A stretch of DNA of 64,000 nt. It comes from Cycas panzhihuaensis. Taxonomy: Eukaryota; Cycadophyta. The DNA lies in the NCBI GenBank assembly GCA_023213395.1, contig CM041465.1, forward strand, positions 92,821,741 to 92,885,740, written 5' to 3'. This document shows positions 11,125 through 25,200 of the stretch, piece by piece. The notes under the pieces were generated by a model that worked only from the letters and a program-made list of their open reading frames with translations, ran no database searches and was not told the origin of the DNA. A program made the position numbers and the translations under genes. How positions within the stretch are numbered: position 1 is the stretch's first letter; every line of letters starts with the position of its first letter.

Positions 11125-14100
11125 GCATATGCCCTTGAATTCCCTTTTGATACTAAGATCCATAACATCTTCTATATATCATGCCTTAAAAAGATCCTTA
11201 GTATGTCCATTATCCTGTAAACTACTCTCCTAATCCTTACTTTAGAATAACTCCTAATCATTTCCTAAATTATATTTTAGAAAGTAGATATTGACATCTC
11301 TAAAATATAACTATTTTTGGGCATTTGGTGTAATGGACTAGCAGTGGACCAAAGAAAGCAACATGGGAACTAGATGAATTTGTTAAGAAATATCCACACC
11401 TATTATGCTATGAGGACTCAATGTCTTAGGGGAGGGGACCTATTATATAACTACTAGTGGTTGATGAAACTCTTATGAAGGTACTTTTTATTAATAAGAG
11501 GCGAATGCTAATGTCAACTATTAAAAGGTATACGTAGGCCACTTATGGCCACCAATGAAAACAAAAGCCAAATGCCTTTCTAATAAGATTCATGGACTAA
11601 ATAGCCATTTTTCTTATTTAAGGTCTTGTGGATTTAAAAGAAGATAGTTTTTTAATGTGAAATTACTCTCACCCATTTGGTCTGAACTTTTGGTATCCAT
11701 TTTTATATTTATTTGTGCTCTTTTTGTGTTCTAAATTTATGTTTTTTGTTCAAGTGTAAAGAATTCCTAAAAAGAATCATATCACAGTTTAACAGGTTAT
11801 ACTAAGTAGTTTCATGGCATCTAGCATCAATGGGCATACAAAAATGAATCATCTTCCTCTCTCGTCCAAATTTGACGTCTTTTATCTTAATTTTAATATA
11901 TTATTCTTGTCTAATTTACCTCTAAGTCTATGTTAGACTTTGTTTAACTCTTCCTAGTGTGCATCTAGTGTTCTTTAATGACATCTTTGATTTGTGTACA
12001 ACTCTTATCTATATTTTTATCTATCTTTTTATGGTTTACGATGGCATCTTAATGGGAATCTCTATTAACTCAGCATGAACATCTAGTTTGATTTGTATTT
12101 ATTCTCATTGTGGTTGTTTAGTCCATGCTCCTTTCTAATGACATGTACCCTCTTTTATTTGTTCCAACATGTACCCTCTTCTTGTTTATTTGTATTTATG
12201 TAATGCATTAGATCTACTTATTCAGTCGATTGGTACCTCTTCTATGCGTTGATCTCTATTTTATGTCCTATGTATGCTGGCTCTTTTATAGTGGGTGTCT
12301 TGATCTTAACATTGTATGGAGCTCTTTGCCTCTTTAGTAGACATTTGGTTGTAAGGAGATGTGGGCATCTTATTCCTGTGCATAATTAATCTTTACTAGA
12401 GTCATTGATTGTAATAAGAGTTGTTGGATCAAATGCAGGAGGTTTATAGGTCATGCATAGGGTCATAAATCATTATAGCAGGGTAAGTAGGTCATTGGAG
12501 ATTACATAAATCATCACATAATGATGACAAAGGTTGCTCATTGGCCATTTGGCTATAGTCATCAATTTTTTTTCTTTCTATAGTTTTTAAACTATAGTGT
12601 ATATAATTTAGAATATTTTACAAAGAATATTCTCTTTTTAATAAAGGGAATTTATTAAAGGTTTTTAACATAATATTTTTAATGTGTTTTTTTAAAATTT
12701 CACCATAGCCTTATAACCATTTACATTTTAATAGAGATTAACAGAGATCAAATAGTTTAATACATAGCCTAGTGATGAACAATGCCCCTATTTTTTTTAC
12801 TCAATTACCAATAAAGATCATACCTTAACATTAGGCTTTCACCTAATAAATTTTATCAAAAGAAAGGAGAATACTATAACAAAGGTCTTTATAAACTAAT
12901 TTTGAGTTTACATATTAGTTTCTTTTCCTTTATTTGAGATATATTATATTGCATATCACATATATTTGTTAATCTATCTCAACAAGATTACATGCTAGCT
13001 TGCATATATATATTTCTTGCTACATGTATTCATTTAAGCCTGTAATTAATATTCAGCTACCAACAACCTAAACTTAACAATATGCATGTTAGAATTTTTC
13101 TTAATAATTGAATAACTTGGCTTCAAAATAGAATTTGATACATGTTTAATATGATAATCCTCATCAACAGATAGAGCAAGCATATAATTCATAATTATAG
13201 TTGAAAAATACACCATAAAACTAGCTCTAATACCATGAATGTTGTAGTAAGGCATGTAATGAGGACATTACTTGATAGGCTTAACTATTAAAACCTTAGA
13301 AATTAGTTCTAAAACTTTTAATAAATCTTTATTTAATAAAGTCACATATTACATTGATTTAATAATCCTTACTTCACTCTTATATTTTAACAACTACAAC
13401 TTGCCTATATCAACTTTACATAATAATTATAAGAATATTAATTCTACCTAAATTGGCAAATGTGAGGTGAGAATTATAACCCCCATTAACTCATTCATCA
13501 CTTTCACATAAAATAATTCTAATATATTATAATATAAAAATTTATTGGTTTGGGGGTGGGTTGGTGGTCCATGACCCCATGAAATAAACATTGAAGTCAA
13601 ACATAATCAACTAGTATGCATAAGTAGAAAAAAATTAAGAAAATGGATCTTTACTTGCAGTTATAATTAACTTAAACCTAAGAGTTGAAAAACACGATTT
13701 CTTTTCTCTCTATTTTTTTAAAGCATGAAGTAAAATAAAAAATAAATCATTAATTAGTTAGTGGGATAAAAAGATGAAGCAGGTATACTTGAAAATCTCA
13801 CTCCTTATTTAGGGATTAATTTTAGTTTTTTCTTAGCTCTAATTTTAAATTAACTCTTTGTTTCAATAAACAAATGAATTAACTCAAAGCCAAAGTGATA
13901 ATGATAAGGAATTGAGAATGAAATGGAATTAAACAAGTAGATATAACTTCACCTTAATAGCAACAAAAAGAACACACTTGAATCGATCTAATCAAGCAAT
14001 TAAACCTTAAATGAAACACATCAAATTTGACAAAATTTTGGTAGAATTTTTGTTACACTTTAGGAAGTTTCTATAAATCTAGGACTTATGAACTTTAAAG

Positions 14101-14990
14101 ATACCAAAATCAATTTTAAGCATGTACCCAACAAATCTTTAAAACATGAAATCTTAAAAATTTTGGCAACATAATGGTTACTTCTATGGAAATTTATAGG
14201 GAAAAGGAAGTTAGATATGCTAAATCTTATGGAAAAAAGATAATACATTAATTTTCGAGTGGGACAAAGCTAAAAATTAATGAAATAATTAATTGAATTG
14301 TAATAAATGAGAAAGAAAATAATTAAATTCTCAAACCCTCTAAATCCTATGTAAAACACCTTCAAATATCAACATTGATCCTATTATAAATTATCTGAAG
14401 CACAACATGTGAAATTAACTTTAAATAATTAAACCTACAACAATAAATCTTGGGAAATCAACTAAAACGATAAATCTATGCCATACACAAAAAATTATTA
14501 ACAAAATATATGCATTAATAAGCAAACCAATGAAACTATACAAGCAAAGCATTAGTAATACTACTAATTAAAGTCTAGAAAATTTGAATTGCCTTTAAAA
14601 GATAAATAAGAAAGTTTTAAGCATCGTATTTCAATAAAAATTAAGGCAAAGTATGTAGATATACTTCATGTAATATTTATTTTTGAAAAAATTGACACTA
14701 TTTAGCTCCAAATCATCCCTATAAAGATTCAATATGAAGAGAATGAAGTTAGTAATTAAAAAATATAAAAAACTATAAAAAAAAAGTGGATGGAAATCAA
14801 TGAACATGGTGAACTGAAAACCTCTAAACAATTGGCTACTGATACTTAAACTAATGTGAAACTAATGGCAAAGTTGTTCATTCCAATCATACAAACTCTC
14901 TAAATAAAAATCAAGTGTCAAATAAGCTCAATAGGGATTATGGTAGAATTTTAATAAGATAACAACTTGTTTCCCAGCTACCGGGAGTGG
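11125..14990. other. AT-rich intergenic DNA, nothing recognisable
   Basis: I see no coding domain, RNA gene, LTR pair or tandem array in this stretch. Base composition is strongly AT-biased. The short open frames (for example near 13046-13255, 14060-14248 and 14631-14831, minus strand) lack any domain and look like chance. It is probably old decayed transposon or intergenic DNA. Confidence 0.6.
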
Positions 14991-17866
14991 ATTTGAGACA
15001 AGTCAACTCAAGTAAACTCAGGTATATATTTCTCACTCCCATCCTCACTTTCGCTTAGTCGAGGTTGCTTAGTGTTTGGTTTGATGCATACTTGCCTATC
15101 ATTTGTGTGATCACATTGCTTTCTTGCCTAATCATGTTGCTTATGCCAGCCGCACACCACTCAGCCTATGACGACTCACCATGGGGCACTCCTCAGAGAG
15201 TCATACATTCCATATAGCACTCAAATGCCCACAACACCTCCACAGCTCCCCAAATATCATTGTTGGTCACGTTTCGTTCACGACAATAATCCTATCTCCA
15301 CTTTGAATCCCTTTCTAAGTGTGATAGGACCCCCTATTGAGACTCATTTCTTACTTTTGGCCACCGACCCACAGGTAGGAGTTCTCACCGCCCTTGACCT
15401 CAGCATACCTTTCTGTTTGGCTCTAGGCCCTGTTTCTGCCCTAATTTTGGCTTTTAGGTCCGCACCACTGTAAACTTAGTGGTATCGTGAAGTTTGTTGC
15501 GGTACCGCGAAGTTTGCTGCACGACAGTTTAAAATTCTTTTTTAAAAATAATCGCAATAATTTTCACTCTTTTTGCGAAACTGCCACATGGCACACTTGA
15601 GAACTCACCCTCTCTGTAACCCTAAACGCTCGTTTAGGGTTGGGGTGAGTATAAAGCCCAAAACCCAAGCCATTTACCTTCTTCTTCCTTCATTTTTTAG
15701 ATCTCTACTCTAGCTCTGCCCTTGCAACTTTCACAGGATCTGCTCTCTGGCTCTGGTTCTCCTTCCACAGGATACCTGCTGCATCTCAAGCCTTGCTCTA
15801 GCAGCTTCAGGCCCCCTTTTTACAGGTCTACAATGTGGAGGAAGAATACTCATAGCAACTCAACAAAGTAAGCTCCAAGATTCTAGATTTGCTTCCACAT
15901 TTGCCTCCTCTTCAACCCAGGCCTGAAAAGCACTGCGCCTGAGCTTTTCCTCCTGATTTCTGGCAGAATCAAGCCCCTTCTTTCTGCTGCAAGGTACCCA
16001 TTCAATGGTCCATTAAGTTTCATGTTTTTCTCCTTTCTTTTATGAGCATTGTTGAGTTATTCCTAGCTCCTGTCTTTGCATTCCATAGGAGCTTGCCCAT
16101 TGCTCCTCATTTTACAGTGCTCCCCCTCTCTTTTCCTGCAAGTTCACTCCAAGGTGGCTATGCAAGAGGGCTACACAAGGATGGGTGAAGGGAGAAAGGT
16201 GGGATTAGTCCCCTTGTTGGCCTTCTCCCCAAGGGTTTTACCCTTCCCTTCCTTCCTCTTTCACCTCATGCCTCCCTTGGAGCTGGGCCAAGGATATTGA
16301 GAGCTCATCTCCAGTTCTGAACCAGCATTGGCAGCCCTTACCATGCTAGTTTCAGACCTACACTCTTAGGTTTTGGGCATCACATAAGCCCCAAAACCAT
16401 CCCGGTTGGTTTGTGACCCTTAGCTCATCCCAACCTGACAATTTGCTATCCATAGCACTTCGTCTCTTGGGTTTGCTTGTACACATTTTTGCCAGTTTAT
16501 TTCCTCCTCTGGTTGCTGTCCCATATAGCCATTATACTCTGTTTTATCCCCCCTTGAGGCTATGTAGAGGTACTTGTGGGTGAGTTGGCCATTCTAAGGC
16601 TAACATCTTCATCCTGGTCCTCGTTTGGTATTGTTTTGGCTTGAAACTTGTATGGAGGTTTTGGAGTAGGGTGTAATATTTGTTTAACTTGATTTATTAT
16701 TAGCTTTTTGTATTCATATACATATATATACTAGGCATACTTGGCAGCCCCCTCTTCTGGGAGGAAGAAACTTTTAGTTTTGTGCTTGGCAGGTTTGCGC
16801 TAACGGGAGTACGAAGGAGGCAAACTTCTTGACAAGTTGGTCTCTAGTTAGTAGTATTTTCGTTTGCTTTGGTTGCTCTTTGTGTCACTTTGCTTTCACA
16901 TGATTAGGGAAGGTAAGGTAGCCCCTCGTCCGCTCATGGTAATCATCGTCGGCTAGCCTCTCACCCGCACGGCAAGTTCGAGTGGGCAAGTGTGTGAAGA
17001 GCAGAATGTCGCAACATCCCAACCGTGCTACTTTTTCCAGGTATTCCTTGTCCCCTTTTGTCCTTTTCTACAGTGTTTTCTTTTATGCATATGTCGCTTG
17101 CTAAAAACACATAGGAAACAAAAAAGGAAAAGAACTCATGCTTGCATTTACGAATCTTTTTTTATAGTTGTTTATATCGCGTGTAGATAGGTTTTGGGTG
17201 TGAGCCATACATTCCTCATCCCCATCTAGTCCACACATGAGACATCTTATTTCACACACATTTGTTCACATGTTGCCTTCTCCTTCCCGCGAGAAGCTGT
17301 AACTTCTTAGAGTCCCTCTTCCTCTTCTCGACCATGCAAGGGGTAGGAGGGCCTCTTCTTTTAGGATGACCTGAGGCCTCACCTCGCGTCCTTTTTTTGA
17401 AGGTTACCCTAAGGCGATTGGGCACCATTTGCAGGTCCTGAATCTGTGCTCTGACGTATGGATGCCCTGCATGGTGTTTTTCTTGCCGTTAGATCCCACT
17501 TATAGCCTAACCCTGCCTTAGTTAGTCACATCCTTCTAAGCGTAGAAGACCACCCTGTAGACGCATTACACTTGTGACCATACTGGGGAGCTGCCAGTAA
17601 GGGAGCTAGTCTCGCCTCTCTTCCTGTTGGTGCTATTGCTTTTAGGTAATCTTCTTGTCTTTCTTTTCTGTTAAGCAGCCCCCAACGCGTGCTTCATACC
17701 CTTTGCTCTCTTCTAACAACTTTTGTAAAGGCGTTGCATATGATGTTTCTCACGTCGTTTGCGAGGTCTACCAACGTTGTTAGAAGACCCTTTGTATCGC
17801 TCCCTTCCATCGTCAGATTCTGATTCGACAATGGAGGGCTATCATTCCGACTAGGCTTATCACACC
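14991..17866 (+). other. probable LTR and leader of a Ty3/gypsy fragment (element C)
   Basis: Base composition changes near 15000 from AT-rich to mixed. The stretch carries a promoter-like block at 15600-15660 (palindromic telo-box followed by TATAAA) and then pyrimidine-rich leader-like sequence up to a gag on the same strand. This is the layout of a 5' LTR plus leader. I could not fix LTR ends, PBS or target duplication because no second LTR is present, so only the region is called. Confidence 0.45.
15603..15655 (+). promoter_or_regulatory. palindromic telo-box next to a TATA box
   Basis: An 11-bp perfect inverted repeat (aaccctaaacg, 2-base loop, cgtttagggtt) lies at 15618-15641. Around it is an outer inverted pair, actcaccc (15603-15610) and gggtgagt (15643-15650). 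TATAAA follows at 15650-15655. The AACCCTAAA telo-box is a known plant promoter element. A transcription start about 30 bases downstream is inferred, not seen. Confidence 0.5.
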
Positions 17867-19236
17867 TTGGTCTTGGGAACTCAAGAGTTTCCCGTGTCCA
17901 TTCCGGGATCCACCCAGGAGGGTGACGATCCCATTTATTACCTAGGTGACCAGCCTCACCCCTCTGACATCCATCCTTCTGCTCATGCAGTAGAAGGCTC
18001 GCCTCTTCATGAGATTCATCACCTGATTGGTGATTCTTATGAGGAGTGCCTTGAGGGGTCTACGTCATTTGAGGTCCCATCCACCTCTTATGGTTACAAA
18101 GATACCCCTCCCGCTGACGTGATTGAAGCTATTAGTGAGTACATTTGAGTGACTCATTTTCAAACATGTCCTAGATAGTTTGAAGAAGTTCTGCATGGTG
18201 TAGCACCTTCTTCATCTGCACCTGTGCTTCCCACAGTAAGTAATCCTCTCATTCCTGTGTATTTGTCCCACTCCATTTCTATACCAACATTAGGGATAAG
18301 TGTCACACCTTCTATTCCTAGTCAAGGTCCTAGTTCTTCATGACCCATTCACAGTATGTCTTTTCCCCAACTTGGGGTTAGTATACCTTTTCCAAGTTAA
18401 GCGAATGTACCACCCCCAAACGTGGTACATGCATTCCCTAGTAGGCCTAGAGGTCCTACTAGTACTACTACCACCAATTATGTGGGACCCACTCCTATAT
18501 ATATTCCAAACCAATCCAATGGTCCTTCCCTTTATATACCCCTAAGGTATACATCTCAACCTTGGGGGCAGGGTAAGGGGAACTACCTTCCTGCTTATGG
18601 GGTGGACCCGCTACACCCGTATGGGGTTGCACCACCTACAGGTGGCCCATATGGGTAGAACTCGGTCCCATATCCTCCATTTCCGCTGTCCGGTGTGACT
18701 TCTTTCACTACACCTTCACAAGGGAACCTAACTCCCTTTCAAGGTGTTTATCCTTAGGCCCCTTTCTAATAAGGGGCATTTCCCTAAGGAGGGATGGGTT
18801 TACCACCCCCATCCATTCCTTTCTCATTGTGGTTTATCGACCCTACGATCCATGCAAGGGCACATCCCTTCATGGATTATAGATTGATGCCACTATCCAT
18901 TGAGGCATTAAGAACCAATCTGCTGCTTCACCCTCCTGAAGTTCCCAAATTTGATGGAACTTCATCGCAAGACCCAGTGGAATACGTGCGTAGTTTTTCT
19001 ATGACGTGTATAGATTACTGGGCTTACGACCATATCTTAATGAAGTTGTTTCCTCAATATTTGTAAGGCGATGCCCTGAAGTGGTTCTATCGCCTCCCTG
19101 TCCACTCTATCTTTTTGGTGGACGAATTCATCAACTACTTTGATGTAGCTCATCCATTTGAAAGCAGAATAAAATCCCTTTTATCACTCAAACAAGGTCA
19201 CGATGAAATGAATCGTGACTTCGTGCGACGATTCCA
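17867..19236 (+). pseudogene. Ty3/gypsy gag fragment (element C), cut off by the rDNA spacer array
   Basis: One plus-strand reading frame runs from ATG 17867 to about 19236 with several stops (18146, 18656, stops near 18755-18790, 19064). The N-terminal half is low complexity and rich in Pro, Gly, Tyr and Thr. The C-terminal half is a retrotransposon gag capsid domain: LHPPEVPKFDGTSSQDPVEY, then LMKLFPQYL, a stop, GDALKWFYRLP, FINYF and DEMNRDFVRRF. That order fits the Ty3/gypsy gag family. The frame is open when the similarity ends at RRFHD, where the 396-bp repeat begins within the short word tgacg. The rest of gag and all of pol are missing, so this is a breakpoint. Confidence 0.8.
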
Positions 19237-22200
19237 TGACGAAAGTCCCAATTGTCTTGTTTGTCTTTACCCCTTCCATTTTTGTCTCCCCCTTGTGTGT
19301 TTCCCTCTTGTCTGGGCTATTTGTTTTTCCCATTGTTGCTGGTCAATTCTCCCCTTTGGATGTTTCGTTGTCTGTTTTCTTTCTTTCGGTTGGGGGTGTG
19401 TTGCGGCCTCCCTTTTGGTGGTGTCCCTATTGGGGTGGGGCAGATGCTTTGCGCGCATCCCCCTCTTCCTAAGTGCACACCGGACGGGCCATTTACCACC
19501 TTGTGCCCAAAGACACATTTTATATTGTTCTCCCTCCCAACCCAAGTTTTGGCACCGCTCTTTTACCCCCAGCATATATTTGGGATGCCTTCCTCCCCCC
19601 CGATGTCCGTTTGTCTTGTTTCGTGGCACCCTTTTTGACAGAAGTCCCAATTGTCTTGTTTGTCTTCACCCCTTCCGTTTTTGTCTCCCCCTCATGCATT
19701 TCTCTCTTATTTGGGCTGTTTATTTTTCCCATTATTGCTGGTCAATTCTTCCCTTTTGATGTTTCATTGTTTGTTTTCTTTCTTTCAGTTGGGGGTGTGT
19801 GGCGGGCTCCCTTTCGGTGGTGTCCATCTTAGCGTGGGGCAGATGCTTTTTCACGCATCACCCTCTTCCTAAGTGCACACCGGACGGGCTGTTTACAACC
19901 TCTGGCCCAAAGAAACATCCCTTCTCATTCACCCTCCTGACCCAGGTTCTGGCGTTGCTCTTTCACCCCCAGCTTATATTTGGGACGCCTTGCCCCCGAT
20001 GCTCGTTTGTCTTGTTCCCTGGAACCCTTTTCGACGGAAGTCCCAATCGTCTTGTTTGTTTTCACCCCTTCCATTTTTGTCTACCCCTCATGCATTTCCC
20101 TCTTGTTTGGGCTATTTGTTTTTCCCATTATTGATGGTCAATTCTCCCCTTCGATGTTTCGTTGTTTGTTTTCTTTCTCTCCGTTGGAGGTGTGTGGTGG
20201 CCTCCCTTTCGATGGTGTCCCTCTTGGGGTGGGGCAGATGCTTTGCGCGCATCCCCCTCTTCCTAAGTGCACACCGAACGGGCCGTTTACCACCTCGTGG
20301 CAAAAGACACGTCCCGTATTGTTCCCTGTCCCAACCTAGGTTCTGGCGCAGCTCTTTCACCCCCAACACATATTTGGGATGCATTCCCGCCCCCCCCCCC
20401 CCCCCTGCTCGTTTGTCTTGTTTCATGGCACCCTTTTTAACGAAAGTCCCAATTGTCTCGTTTGTCTTCACCCCTTCCATTTTTGTCTCCCCCTCGTGTG
20501 TTTCCCTCTTGTTTGGGCTGTTTGTTTTTCCTGTTGTTGCTGGTCAGTTCTCCCCTTTGGATGTTTTGTTGTCTGTTTTCTTTGTTTTCGTTGGGGGTAT
20601 ATGGCGGCCTCCCTTTTGGTGGTGTCCCTCTTGGGGTGGGCCAGATGCTTTGCGCGCATCCCCCTCTTCCTAAGTACGCACCGGATGGGCCGTTTACCAC
20701 CTCGTGCCCAAAGACATGTCCCGTATCATTCTCCCTCCCAACCCAGGTTCTAGCACTGCTCTTTCACCCCCAACCCCTATTTGGGACGCCTTCCCCCGGG
20801 ATGCCCGTTTGTCTTGTTCCGTGGCACCCTTTTTGACGAAGTCCCAATTGTCTCGTTTGTCTTCACCCCTTCCACTTTTGTCTCCCCCTCATGTGTTTCC
20901 CTCTTGTTTAGGCTGTTTGTTTTTCCCGTTGTTGCTGGTCAATTCTCCCCTTTGGATGTTTCATTGTCTGTTTTCTTTATTTTCGTTGGGGGTGTGTGGT
21001 AGCCTCCCTTTCGGTGGTGTCCCTCTTGGGGTGGGGCAGATGCTTTGTGTGCATCCCCCTCTTCCTAAGTGCGCACTGGACGGGCCGTTTACCACCTTGT
21101 GCCCAAAGACATGTCCCGTATCATTGTCCCTCCCAACCCAGGTTCTGGCACTACTCTTTCACCCCTAGCACCTATTTGGGATGCCTTCCCCCTTGATGCC
21201 CGTTTGTCTTGTTCCGTGGCACCATTTTTCACGGAAGTCCCAATTGTCTTGTTTGTCTTCACCCCTTCCATTTTTGTCTCCCCCTTGTGCGTTTCCCTCT
21301 TATTTGGGCTGTTTGTTTTTCCCATTATTGCCATTCAATTCTCCCCTTTGGATGTTTCGTTGTTTATTTTCTTTCTTTCCGTTGGGGGTGTGTGGCAGCC
21401 TCCCTTTTGGTGGTGTCCCTCTTGGGGTGGGGCAGATGCTTTGCGTGCATCCCCCTCTTCCTAAGTGCGCACCGTATGGGTCGTTTACCACCTCATGCCC
21501 AAAGACACGTCCCGTATCATTTTCCCTCCCAACCCAGGTTCTGGCGCTGCTCTTTCACCCCCAGCACATATTTAGGAAGCCTCCTCCCCCGATGCCTGTT
21601 TGTTTTGTTTCGTAGCACTCCTTTTGACGGAAGTCCCAATTGTCTCGTTTGTCTTCACCCCTTCCATATTTGTCTCACCCTCGTGCGTTTCCCTCTTGTT
21701 TGGGCTATTTATTTTTCCCATTGTTGCTGGTCAATTCTCCCCTTTGGATGTTTTGTTGTCTATTTTCTTTCTTTCCGTTGGGGGTGTGTGGCGGCCTCCC
21801 TTTCGATGGTGTCCCTCTTGGGGTGGGGCAGATGCTTTACGCGCATCCCCCTCTTCCTAAGTGTGCACCAGATGGGCTGTTTACCACCTCATGTCCAAAG
21901 ACACGTCCCGTATAATTCTCGCTCCCAACCCAGGTTCTGGTGCTGCTCTTTCACCCCCAACACATATTTGGGATGCCTTCCCCCCCAATGCCCGTTTGTG
22001 TTATTCCCTGGCACCATTTTTGATGGAAGTCCCAATTGTCTTGTTTATCTTCACCCCTTCCATTTTTGTCTCCCCCTCATGCGTTTCCCTCTTGTTTGGG
22101 CTGTTTGTTTTTCCCGTTGTTGTTGGTCAATTCTCCTGTTTGGAAGTTTTGTTGTTTGTTTTCTTTGTTTTCGTTGGGGGTGTGTGGCGGCCTCCCTTTC

Positions 22201-25200
22201 GGTGGTGTCCCTCTTGGGGTGGGGCAGATGCTTTGCGTGCATCCCCCTCTTCCTAAGTGTGTACCAGATGGGCCGTTTACCACCTCGTGCCCAAAGACAT
22301 ATCCTGTATCATTCTCCTTCCCAACCCAGGTTCTGGCGCTGCTCTTTCACCCCCAGCACCTATTTGGGATGCCTTCCCCTGCGATGCCCATTTGTCTTGT
22401 TCTGTGGCACCCTTTTTGACGGAAGTCCCAATTGTCTCGTTTGTCTTCACCCCTCCCATTTTTGTCTCCCCCTTGTGTGTTTCCCTCTTGTTTGGGCTGT
22501 TTGTTTCTCTCATTGTTGTCGGTCAATTCTCCCCTTTGGATGTTTCGTTGTCAGTTTTCTTTCTTTCCGTTGGGGGTGTGTGGCTGCCTCCCTTTCGGTG
22601 GTGTCCCTCTTGGGGTGGGGCAAATGCTTTGCGCATATCCCCCTCTTCCTAAGTGCGCACCGGACGAGCTATTTATCACCTCGTGCCTAAAGACACGTCC
22701 TGTATCATTCTCCCTCCCAACCCAAGTTCTGGTGCTGCTCTTTCACCCCCAACACATATTTGGGATGCCTTCCTCGACGATGCCCGTTTGTCTTGTTTCG
22801 TGGCACCCTTTTTGACGGAAGTCCCAATTGTCTCGTTTGACTTCACCCCTTCCATTTTTGTCTCCCCCTCGTGCGTTTCCCTCTTGTTTGGGCTGTTTGT
22901 TTTTCCCATTGTTACCGGTCAATTCTCCCCTTTGGATGTTTCGTAGTCTATTTTCTTTCTTTCTGTTGGGGGTGTGTGGCGGCCTCCCTTTCGGTGGTGT
23001 CCCTCTTGGGGTGGGGCAGATGCTTTGCGTGCATCCCTCTCTTCCTAAGTGCACACCAGACGGGCCGTTTACCACCTCATGCCCAAAGACACGTCTCGTA
23101 TCATTCTCCCTCCCAACCCAGGTTCTGGCGCTGCTCTTTCACCCCCAGGACATATTTAAGACACCTTTCCCCCTGATGCCCGTTTGTCTTGTTTCGTGGC
23201 ACCCTTTTTGACGGAAGTCCCAATTGTCTCGTTTGTCTTCACCCCTTCCACTTTTATCTCGCCCTCGTGCGTTTCCCTCTTGTTTGGGATGTTTGTTTAT
23301 CCCATTGTTGCTGGTCAATTCTCCCCTTTGGATGTTTCGTTGTCTGTTTTCTTTCTTTCCGTTGGGGGTGTGTGGTGGCCTCCCTTTCAGTGGTGTCCCT
23401 CTTGGGGTAGGGCAGATGCTTTGCACATATCCCCCTCTTCCTAAGTGTGCACCGGACAGGCCGTTTATCACCTCATGCCCAAAGACATGTCCCATATAAT
23501 TCTCCCTCCCAACCTAGGTTCTGGTGCTGCTCTTTCACCCCCAGCACATATTTGGGATGCCTTCCCCTCCGATGCCCGTTTGTCTTGTTCCGTGGCACCC
23601 TTTTTGATGGAAGTCCCAATTGTCTTGTTTGTCTTCAACCCTTCCATTTTTGTCTCCCACTCGTGCGTTTCCCTCTTATTTGGGCTCTTTATTTTTCCCA
23701 TTATTGCTGGTCAATTCTCCCCTTTGGATGTTTCGTTGTCTGTTTTCTTTCTTTCCATTAGGGGTGTGTGGTAGCCTCCCTTTCAGTGGTGTCCCTCTTG
23801 GGGTGGGGCAGATGCATTGGGCATATCCCCGTCTTCCTAAGTGCGTACCGGGCGGGCTGTTTACTGCCTTGTGCCTAAAGACATGTCCCGTATCATTCTC
23901 CCTCCCAACCTAGGTTCTGGCGTTGCTCTTTCACCCCCAGCATATATTTGGGATGCCTTCCCCCCCGATGCCCGTTTGTCTTGTTCCTTGGCACCCTTTT
24001 TGATGGAAGTCCCAATTGTCTCATTTGTTTTCATCCCTTCCATTTTTGTCTCCCCCTCGTGCATTTCCCTCTTATTTTAACTGTTTGTTTTTCCCATTGT
24101 TGCTAGTTAATTCTCCCCTTTGGATGTTTCGTTGTCTGTTTTCTTTCTTTCCATTGGGGGTGTGTGGCGGCCTCCCTTTTGGTGGTGTCCCTCTTTGGGT
24201 GGGGCAGATGCTTTGCATGCATCCCCCTCTTCCTAAGTGCGCACCGGATGGGCCGTTTACCACCTCGTGCCCAAAGACACGTCCCGTATAATTCTCCCTT
24301 CAAACCCAGGTTCGGGTGCTGCTCTTTCACCTGCAGCACATATTTGGGACGCCTTCCCCCCCGATGCCCGTTTGTCTTATTCCCTGGCACCATTTTTGAC
24401 GGAAGTCCCAATTGTCTTATTTATCTTCACCCCTTCCATTTTTGTCTCCCCCTCATGCGTTTCCCTCTTGTTTGGGCTGTTTGTTTTTGTCGTTATTGCT
24501 GGTCAATTCTCCCCTTTGGATGTTTCATTATCTGTTTTCTTTGTTTTCGTTGGGGGTGTGTGGCGGCCTCCCTTTCGGTGGTGTCCCTCTTGGGGTGGAA
24601 CAGATGCTTTGTGTGCATCCCCCTCTTCTTAAGTGCGCACTGAATGGGCCGTTTACCACCTCGTGCCCAAAGACACGTCCCGTATCATTGTCCCTCCCAA
24701 CCCAGGTTTTGGCACTGCTCTTTCACCCTTAGCACCTATTTGGGATGCCTTCCCCCTTGATGCCTGTTTGTCTTGTTAGGTGGCACCATTTTTGATGGAA
24801 GTCCCAATTGTCTTGTTTGTCTTCACCCCTTCCATTTTTGTCTCCCCCTCATGCATTTCCCTCTTGTTTGGGCTGTTTGTTTTTCCCATTGTTGCCAGTC
24901 AATTCTCCCCTTTGGATGTTTCATTGTCTGTTTTCTTTCTTTCCATTGGGGGTGTGTGGCGGCCTCCCTTTCGGTGGTATCCCTCTTGGGGTGGGGTAGA
25001 TGCTTTGCATGCATCCCCCTCTTCCTAAGTGTGCACTGGACAGGCCGTTTACCACCTCATGCCCAAAGACACATCCCGTATCATTTTCCCTCCCAACCCA
25101 GGTTCTGGCGCTACTCTTTCACCCCCAGCACATATTTGGGAAGCCTTCCCCCTGATGCCCGTTTGTCTTGTTTCGTAGCACCCTTTTTGACGGAAGTCCC

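Noticed and set aside
14991-17866. exact LTR ends and PBS of element C
   Set aside because: Without a second LTR or a target duplication I could not choose between several TG...CA candidates, and no PBS matched a tRNA I could name.
21209-22690. 493-codon open frame and many 80-270-codon frames on both strands in the 396-bp array
   Set aside because: They are tandem repeats of one monomer whose length is a multiple of three. Several frames are open at once, there is no known domain, and the changes among copies are transitions at CG without regard to codon position.
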